Shown here piece after piece: positions 29,408 to 34,291 of a DNA stretch of 34,291 bases. The first letter of the stretch is position 1, and the number at the start of each line of letters is the position of its first letter. This DNA comes from RYN-431 sp036388295 (GTDB lineage: Bacteria > Planctomycetota > Phycisphaerae > Tepidisphaerales > Tepidisphaeraceae): positions 1 to 34,291 of the forward strand of contig DASVSC010000208.1 in assembly GCA_036388295.1 (NCBI GenBank), in the 5' to 3' direction. Below the pieces are notes generated by a model that ran no database searches, was not told the origin of the DNA, and saw only the letters and a program-made list of their open reading frames with translations. The translations under genes and the position numbers were made by a program.

Positions 29408-31108
29408 CTAATTCGCCGGGCGGCTGGTCGGCGGTGTCGCCAGTTTCAGTGCCGTCGGCAGGGTTTCGTGCAGCATGCCGTGCGCCGCCACGCGGCCGTC
29501 CGGGCCGATCACGAACGTGTGCGGGATGCCCGAGCAGCCGAGGGCCTTGAACATCCGGCCGAAGCCGTCGCCGGTGTCTTCGTGCACGGGGTAAGTGATC
29601 TTGAACTCCTCCAACAGCTTTTTCACGGCCGCTTCGTCCGACCCCGCCGTGTGCAGGCCGAGGACGACGAGGTTCTCCCGCTTCTCGGCGGCCAGGGCGA
29701 CCAGCCGCGGGTAATCGTTCCGGCACGGTGCGCACCAGTCGGCGAAACAGTCGACGAGCACGACTTTGCCCCGCAGCGCTTCCCACGTCAGCGGCGGCGA
29801 GTTGTGCCAGCGGCCGTCGCCGAACGCCGGCGGCGGCTTGGCCAGCGCGGCGTTTTGCTCGGCCTCCCTCTTGTCGGCCGCCGCCTGCCGGGCGTCGGCC
29901 TCGGCGTAAATCTTCGCCCACTCGGCCGGCGTCATGTCGCGCTTGTGCTTGTAGAGCAGCATCGGCGTGCGGCGACGGTCGACGACTTCGACGCCGTCGG
30001 GAATCGCCGGCGGCTCGAACAGCGCGTCGGGCAACGGCTGATCGACTGTGACGCTCACGGCCCGCAGCTCGCGGGACAGCGAGATACACGGCCGGGTCGT
30101 GGCCTCGGCGGCGGTGAGGGTCAGGATGCCGTAACCGCCGAGAGGCCAATCGCGGATCTCGTAGCCCTGCGTCATCGGGAACCACTGGCCGGGCGCGACT
30201 TCGCGGTAGTCGTCCATCCATTGTGATCCACTCGTCAGGCCATCACAGGCCTCCAGATAGTAGTGCTCTTTCCAGAACGCATTTTTGACGTCCATCGGTT
30301 GTGTGTCTTCCCACTTCGTCAGGCCGTCGCGGTCGGTGACGGGGGCGCCAAACTTGCGGGCGAGCTTGGCCCAGTGCTGCTCAGCCTTGTCGGCGGGAAT
30401 GTGCGCCCCTGAATCGAAGCCCCGCAGCCGTCCGTCGTCCACGCCGATAAACAACCGGGCGGGATAGCTTTTGCGGATCACCACATAACAGTCCACGCCG
30501 CGGAACATCTCGCGACCGAACAGTTCACACTCGCCGGCGCGCTCCTCGTCGGTCGTCTTGTCGTAGATCCTCTGCGGCGTGTCCACCCGCTCCGGCACGA
30601 ACCAGTATCGGTGATTGCCCATGCGGGCCCATTGCGTGTCCATCCAGAAATATTCGTCCTGCTTCTCGTTGCTGAAGTAGTAGGTGTTCTGTCGGCTGAG
30701 CGGGTAGTTGCTACGGCCGCTTTGGAATTGGCCGTTCCAGATACTAAGCCAGTCGAAGTTGCCGCCGCTCTCAAGTTTTCGCCAGCGTTTGTCGTCGAAG
30801 GCCAGTTCGACCCACCCATTGAAACCCGGCCATAAAGTGGCGTCGCGGCTTTCGTCGATCGGCTTGCCTTCTGATTCCTTGATCGCCTCGGCCCGACTTC
30901 GTTCTAGGCCGTATGGCGTTTTCGTCCATGTGTCGGCAAAGAGCACGTGGAACGACTTGGCCTCGTCGATCCACCGCTCGTCGGCCACGACCTTGCGGAA
31001 CAGTTCCGCCCCTGACGGCTGCGTCGTCGGCGACGCGGCCGTTCCGACCGCGGCGACGGCGCACACGACGCCAACGAACACGACGACCCCGCTCATGAAT
31101 CGCTTCAT
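29408..31108 (-). CDS. Exported TlpA-like thioredoxin with long N-terminal domain
   Basis: A 566-residue protein starting at ATG 31108, with GGAGG four bases upstream. Signal peptide (MKRFMSGVVVFVGVVCAVAA) is followed by SPTTQPSGAELF. Residues about 35-400 form a large domain rich in Trp, Tyr and Arg (GFNGWVELAFDD, QDEYFWMDTQWARMGNHRYW); its plan (sheet-forming segments before a thioredoxin) recalls LolA-like modules in planctomycete redoxin proteins, but I cannot be sure. An Ala/Lys/Glu-rich helix leads to a TlpA/ResA thioredoxin domain (about 440-550): GKVVLVDCFADWCAPC with the active-site WCAPC at about 456-460, then GIPHTFVIGPDG with the cis-Pro. It probably reduces disulfides or assists cytochrome c maturation outside the cytoplasm. 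Its upstream region is shared with the divergent EAL gene. Confidence 0.82.
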   Translation of the reverse strand: MKRFMSGVVVFVGVVCAVAAVGTAASPTTQPSGAELFRKVVADERWIDEAKSFHVLFADTWTKTPYGLERSRAEAIKESEGKPIDESRDATLWPGFNGWVELAFDDKRWRKLESGGNFDWLSIWNGQFQSGRSNYPLSRQNTYYFSNEKQDEYFWMDTQWARMGNHRYWFVPERVDTPQRIYDKTTDEERAGECELFGREMFRGVDCYVVIRKSYPARLFIGVDDGRLRGFDSGAHIPADKAEQHWAKLARKFGAPVTDRDGLTKWEDTQPMDVKNAFWKEHYYLEACDGLTSGSQWMDDYREVAPGQWFPMTQGYEIRDWPLGGYGILTLTAAEATTRPCISLSRELRAVSVTVDQPLPDALFEPPAIPDGVEVVDRRRTPMLLYKHKRDMTPAEWAKIYAEADARQAAADKREAEQNAALAKPPPAFGDGRWHNSPPLTWEALRGKVVLVDCFADWCAPCRNDYPRLVALAAEKRENLVVLGLHTAGSDEAAVKKLLEEFKITYPVHEDTGDGFGRMFKALGCSGIPHTFVIGPDGRVAAHGMLHETLPTALKLATPPTSRPAN

Positions 31109-31541
31109 TTCCCCTCCGGCCAGTGACAGGACGCACACGCTACCATGCCGAAGTTCAGGCGCGGGCCCATTTTTCCAAAGATTACGCCCCGGCCGTCGGC
31201 CCCGTCACGACGGGATGGACCCTGTAATTGACCCTGCAGTTGTGGGATGGATTCCCCTACGGCTTCGTGTCGCGGTGCTGGTGTCGCTCCGGACTCTTGC
31301 GCACACAACGCCTCCCCGCTTTTTATCGGACAATCGTCGGCCAGACAGCGGCAGTGCCGCGCGGCGGGGACGTGTACGGGGCGGCGTTCAAGCGGTCAAA
31401 GGCCTCATTCGAAGCGACTTAACCAAGGCATTTCCTGACCCGTCCCATGAAATCGGAAGGCCCCTTCTGTGGCCCGCTGGTCAAGCCCAGGTGACGACCG
31501 GTCGAATAATGGCTTGGATAACTGAGACTTTGAGGACGTAA
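31109..31541. other. Shared upstream region of two divergent genes
   Basis: These 433 bases separate the TlpA-like gene (minus) and the EAL gene (plus), so both promoters should be here. I cannot point to a convincing -35/-10 pair; a TTGACC at 31228-31233 lacks a good -10. Short open frames have no recognisable product or ribosome binding site. No large repeat is present, unlike most other gaps. Confidence 0.4.
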
Positions 31542-32636
31542 ATGAATCACGTTTGTACCTGTAAAAACGCCAAGCGCTCGATCATGCTGTTCATGCCGGG
31601 GCTGGAGACGACCTACGCCTCAATCATGGCGTACTGCGCGACCGATAAAGCCTGGCAGGCGACGCCGGCGGAAAACCGTGTTCAAGTCACGATCGGCGAG
31701 TGCAAGGGGTTCCACAGCATTGTGGAAGTGGTCGGCTTCCTGCGCACGTTGCTCGACGAACCGCTCGTCCGTGCGATCAGCGCGACGTGGATCGACGCGA
31801 TGCTGCCGACGCCGCTGACCACGAACGAACTGCTGAACAAGTCCGCTCCGCTGGTGTCGATGGTGACCGAGGACAGCGGCCCGCTGCTGAGCCTGCTGAA
31901 GGAAAACCGCCTGACCACGCACTTCCAGCCGATCTTCCAGGCCGGCAGCCTGGGGCTGTGGGGCTACGAATGTCTGATGCGCGGCACGGACGCGGAGGGC
32001 AAAATGGTCTCGCCCGCGAAGCTGATCGCCTGGGCGCAGCAGGAACAGCTGGTTTTCATGCTCGACCGCGTCTGCCGGGAAACGCATTTGCGTAACGCCG
32101 GCCGGGCGGGCCTTCCGCGGCACACGACGCTGCTGATCAACTTCATGCCGACCGCCATTTACCAGCCCGCCTTCTGCCTGCAGACGACGATGGCGGCGGC
32201 GCGGGAAGCCGACATCGACCCGTCACGCATCGTCTTCGAAGTCGTCGAGCAGTACGAAGTGCCCGACCGCGAACACCTGCACCACATCCTGAGCTACTAC
32301 CGCGACCACGGCTACCGTGTCGCCCTGGACGATCTGGGCAGCGGCTACGCCGGCCTGGCCCTGCTGGCGGACCTGGACCCGGACATGATCAAGATCGACC
32401 GCGACTTGGTCAGCAAAGCCGTCAAGTCGCCGACGCACCGGGCGGTGGTCGACGCGCTCGTCCGCATCGGCCGTGACACGGATAAACTGGTGCTGGCCGA
32501 GGGCATCGAGACGGCGGACGAGATGCGCCTGATGACTCACCTGGGCGTCGACCTGCTGCAGGGCTTTTACCTCGGCCGCCCGGCCGCGGTGCCGGCCTTG
32601 GAACCGCTCTGTTCGGCGTACCGAATCGCCGGGTAG
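31542..32636 (+). CDS. EAL-domain cyclic-di-GMP phosphodiesterase
   Basis: A 364-residue cytoplasmic protein with GAGGA five bases before the ATG. Residues 1 to about 105 form an N-terminal domain of unknown type that starts with MNHVCTCKNAKRS. Residues about 120-355 are an EAL domain: FQPIFQAGSLGLWGYECLMR (the EAL triplet reads ECL, Glu kept), NFMPTAIY, FEVVEQYEV, DDLGSGYAGLALL, MIKIDRDLV, LAEGIET and LQGFYLGRP. All metal and catalytic residues (Glu, Asn, Glu, Asp-Asp, Lys, Glu, Gln) appear present, so hydrolysis of c-di-GMP to pGpG is likely. No GGDEF, PAS or receiver domain is attached. Whether the N-terminal Cys pair senses metal or redox state is open. Confidence 0.88.
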   Translation: MNHVCTCKNAKRSIMLFMPGLETTYASIMAYCATDKAWQATPAENRVQVTIGECKGFHSIVEVVGFLRTLLDEPLVRAISATWIDAMLPTPLTTNELLNKSAPLVSMVTEDSGPLLSLLKENRLTTHFQPIFQAGSLGLWGYECLMRGTDAEGKMVSPAKLIAWAQQEQLVFMLDRVCRETHLRNAGRAGLPRHTTLLINFMPTAIYQPAFCLQTTMAAAREADIDPSRIVFEVVEQYEVPDREHLHHILSYYRDHGYRVALDDLGSGYAGLALLADLDPDMIKIDRDLVSKAVKSPTHRAVVDALVRIGRDTDKLVLAEGIETADEMRLMTHLGVDLLQGFYLGRPAAVPALEPLCSAYRIAG

Positions 32637-33232
32637 CACTTGTCGCGCTCGACCGAGGCACGGCCCGCTTCAGCGGGCCTGTTCTTGAACGCCCTGTCCG
32701 CAGACAGGCCCGCTGAAGCGGGCCGTGCCTCGGTCGGGTCGGGTATCGCGTTACAATCGAACGATTGTTGTAAGGAAATCTGCCCGCGCGTCGTCTGTAA
32801 AAGCGGACGACCGACGGCTACGGCGGGCACGCAACGCACTCCCCGCCCGCCCGACGCCAACCGATCGTTCAACCCGGGCGGACCTCCGTGACGACGGCCG
32901 GCCGCTCGATTTTCCACGACACGCGTCGGCCCGGTTGCTTCCCCCCGGGCCGACGTGTCTTTGGAATCAGAAACACCCCGGCCGCTCAGGCCCGGATCGT
33001 CGGACGCCCCGGGGGCGCGTGCGATAATTCCGCGCTCGTGTACCCCCTGGCTTTACCGCCGAACGACGTCGGCATCGCATAAGTGGCTTCAATTCATAAA
33101 CTTAGAGGCGTATCCCGCCCCTGTCTCGGTTTGGCATAAGGGTTCGGGCGTGACAGTTTAGCGCACCGCAACGTCCGGAATTGTTGTAAGCTCACTGCTG
33201 GCGGTGACGTTTCTCATTGCGGAGAGTGCGGC
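32637..33232. other. Gap upstream of the sigma factor with a REPIN-like element
   Basis: These 596 bases hold no supported gene. They contain the nested inverted repeat at 32650-32736, a short palindrome (ACAATCG-AA-CGATTGT, about 32752-32767), a hairpin at 32918-32959 (15 paired bases, with a 2-base bulge in the left arm), and two copies of ATTGTTGTAAG (32764-32774 and 33180-33190), the second about 43 bases before the sigma-factor start. The latter could be a promoter or regulator site. Confidence 0.45.
32650..32736. repeat. REPIN-like nested inverted repeat downstream of the EAL gene
   Basis: Bases 32650-32682 are the exact reverse complement of 32704-32736, with a 21-base spacer. Each 33-base arm carries its own palindrome (GGCCCGCT-TC-AGCGGGCC in the left arm, 32662-32679). 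Two REP-type hairpins in opposite orientation around a short spacer is the definition of a REPIN, a non-autonomous element mobilised by RAYT transposases. No such transposase is in the window. It begins 14 bases after the EAL stop codon and could also act as terminator. Confidence 0.85.
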
Positions 33233-34291
33233 TTGGTACGACTGATTCAGCAGCCGACGGCCGGTGTTGATCTTTTAGAGCAATACCGACAGTCTGGTTC
33301 CCCGGACATTTTCGCCCAGATCATGCGCGCCTACGGCGGCATGGTGTTGTCCGTTTGCTACAAAGTCACCAAGGACGCCGCCGACGCCGAGGACGCTTCT
33401 CAAGCCGTCTTCTTAACGCTTGCGGTGCAGTGCAAGACCGGTTCGCCGATCCAGTACTTAGGACCGTGGCTGAAGAAAGTGGCTAAACGCACCGCCCTTG
33501 ATCTGGTTCGCTCCCGCAAACGCCGCACGCGCCGGGAAACCGTGACGGCCGAAAACCGGCCGGAACATTACACCGTGCGCCCCGGTGCGGCCCCCGAGGC
33601 GGACGAACTCAACGCCATTATCCGCGCCGAACTCGACGAGCTGCCCGGCAAATACAAGATGCCGCTGGTGCTGCACTACTTCGGCGGCCTGAGCCACGAC
33701 CAGATCAGCCGCGAAATGAAGTGCACGACCGCCGCCTTGGGCGTTCGGCTGCACCGGGCCCGCAAAATGCTGGGCAAACGCCTCAGCGCCCGCGGCATCA
33801 GCCTGGAAGGGGCCGCCCTCAGCACCGCCTTGGCCGCCGCCATTCCGGCCGTCTTCACCGAACGCTTTATCGGCAGCACGCAGGCGGCGGCGATGGGCAT
33901 CGCCTTTTCGCAGCCCGTCGCCATGGGCGCGATGCCCGATAACTTCGGGGCCGTGCTGGCCCTGGTGCAGCAGGTCGGGCATTCGATGGCCAAGGCGCGG
34001 CTACGCATGGCGACCGTGGCGTTGGCGGCCAGCGTGACGCTGCTCGGCGGCGCGGCCGAGGCGGTGCGGCACCTGCCGCTGTCGATGCGGCCGGACCTGG
34101 ATTTCCTCGCCCCCTCGCGACTGCTCAAGACCCTGTTCGAACCGACGCTCACCGTGCCGCGCCTCCATGTGCCGACGCCGGCGGTTCAGGTCGCCATGAC
34201 GGCCCCGGTCGAGACGTCGGTCGCATCCGCTTACACGGTCGCCCCGCCGACCTCATTGCTGACGGCGGCGAAGAACCAGCCGATCCTGGCG
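33233..34291 (+). CDS. ECF-type RNA polymerase sigma factor with long C-terminal extension (3' end outside window)
   Basis: The frame is open from TTG 33233 to the window edge (353 codons, no stop). TTG is chosen because GGAGAG lies six bases upstream. Region 2 (about 30-90): IMRAYGGMVLSVCYKVTKDA, DAEDASQAVFLTLA, then GPWLKKVAKRTALDLVRSRK, the sigma-70 region 2 helices that bind core enzyme and the -10 element. Region 4 (about 125-180): ELDELPGKYKMPLVLHYFGG, LSHDQISREMKCTTAALGVR and LHRARKMLGKRL, the helix-turn-helix for the -35. The extra C-terminal part is Ala-rich with a likely membrane helix (MATVALAASVTLLGGAAEAV, about 263-282) and a Pro/Thr-rich tail. Such fused extensions are known in planctomycete ECF sigma factors and may replace a separate anti-sigma protein. 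Targets unknown. Confidence 0.85.
   Translation, partial: MVRLIQQPTAGVDLLEQYRQSGSPDIFAQIMRAYGGMVLSVCYKVTKDAADAEDASQAVFLTLAVQCKTGSPIQYLGPWLKKVAKRTALDLVRSRKRRTRRETVTAENRPEHYTVRPGAAPEADELNAIIRAELDELPGKYKMPLVLHYFGGLSHDQISREMKCTTAALGVRLHRARKMLGKRLSARGISLEGAALSTALAAAIPAVFTERFIGSTQAAAMGIAFSQPVAMGAMPDNFGAVLALVQQVGHSMAKARLRMATVALAASVTLLGGAAEAVRHLPLSMRPDLDFLAPSRLLKTLFEPTLTVPRLHVPTPAVQVAMTAPVETSVASAYTVAPPTSLLTAAKNQPILA

Noticed and set aside
31228..31422. Short open frames in the divergent gap before the EAL gene
   Set aside because: No ribosome binding site, no domains, and odd amino-acid composition; the gap is better explained as promoter DNA.
1..34291. CRISPR array, tRNA or rRNA genes
   Set aside because: The tandem octamers at 37-68 and the inverted repeats lack regularly spaced unique spacers, and no cloverleaf with a T-arm GTTCRANNC context or rRNA segment was found by reading.

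Overview
The window is GC-rich DNA that looks like a chromosome segment from a planctomycete, most likely of the Phycisphaerae/Tepidisphaerales type. This rests on three things seen in the sequence: a PEP-CTERM protein; three proteins that open with a short LE(A)RR(L) motif of the LEPR-XLL kind; and exported proteins whose mature ends begin with Thr-Thr-Gln/Ala-Pro stretches. The lineage call is an inference; no rRNA or other taxonomic marker is present. I see no tRNA, rRNA, CRISPR array, transposase or phage gene.

Layout. 75-2207: molybdopterin nitrate reductase of the assimilatory type. 2208-2775: non-coding stretch ending in a run of stem-loops, followed by a lamin-tail/PEP-CTERM surface protein (2776-3474) and a TPR-O-GlcNAc-transferase-like GT41 enzyme (3558-6062). 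6175-13444: three large exported proteins on one strand: a CsgG-like lipoprotein, a transglutaminase-fold protein without the catalytic Cys, and a 1244-residue prenyltransferase-like plus von Willebrand A protein. The first and third end in the same kind of zinc ribbon. 13568-15812 (minus): prepilin peptidase, a LapA-like small membrane protein and a DUF3592 protein, linked by 4-nt stop/start overlaps. 15897-16433 (minus): shikimate kinase. 16711-17481: RTX-repeat protein with the LEARRL start. 17546-18926: pyrH and frr. 19195-19599: small exported beta-rich protein. 20167-23283: two more LE-RR surface proteins and a small membrane protein; the second half of this block is clearly AT-richer than the rest. 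23369-27685 (minus): HExxH mini membrane protein, TsaB, a Pro/Ala-rich membrane protein and a sugar-isomerase TIM barrel. 27813-29102 (minus): enolase. 29408-31108 (minus): TlpA-like thioredoxin fusion. 31542-32636: EAL c-di-GMP phosphodiesterase. 33233 to the window end: ECF-type sigma factor starting at TTG and running off the edge.

The core-metabolism and translation genes (aroK, pyrH, frr, tsaB, eno) are interleaved with exported or surface proteins rather than forming one pathway. The most unusual genic feature is the 6175-13444 trio, which I read as a possible envelope-associated complex of unknown function. The most unusual non-genic feature is the density of inverted-repeat elements: nearly every gap of 100-400 bases carries one or more long hairpin-forming repeats of at least six kinds, several built as two inverted arms around a short spacer (REPIN/MITE-like). 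One of them supplies the stop codon and last residues of shikimate kinase.
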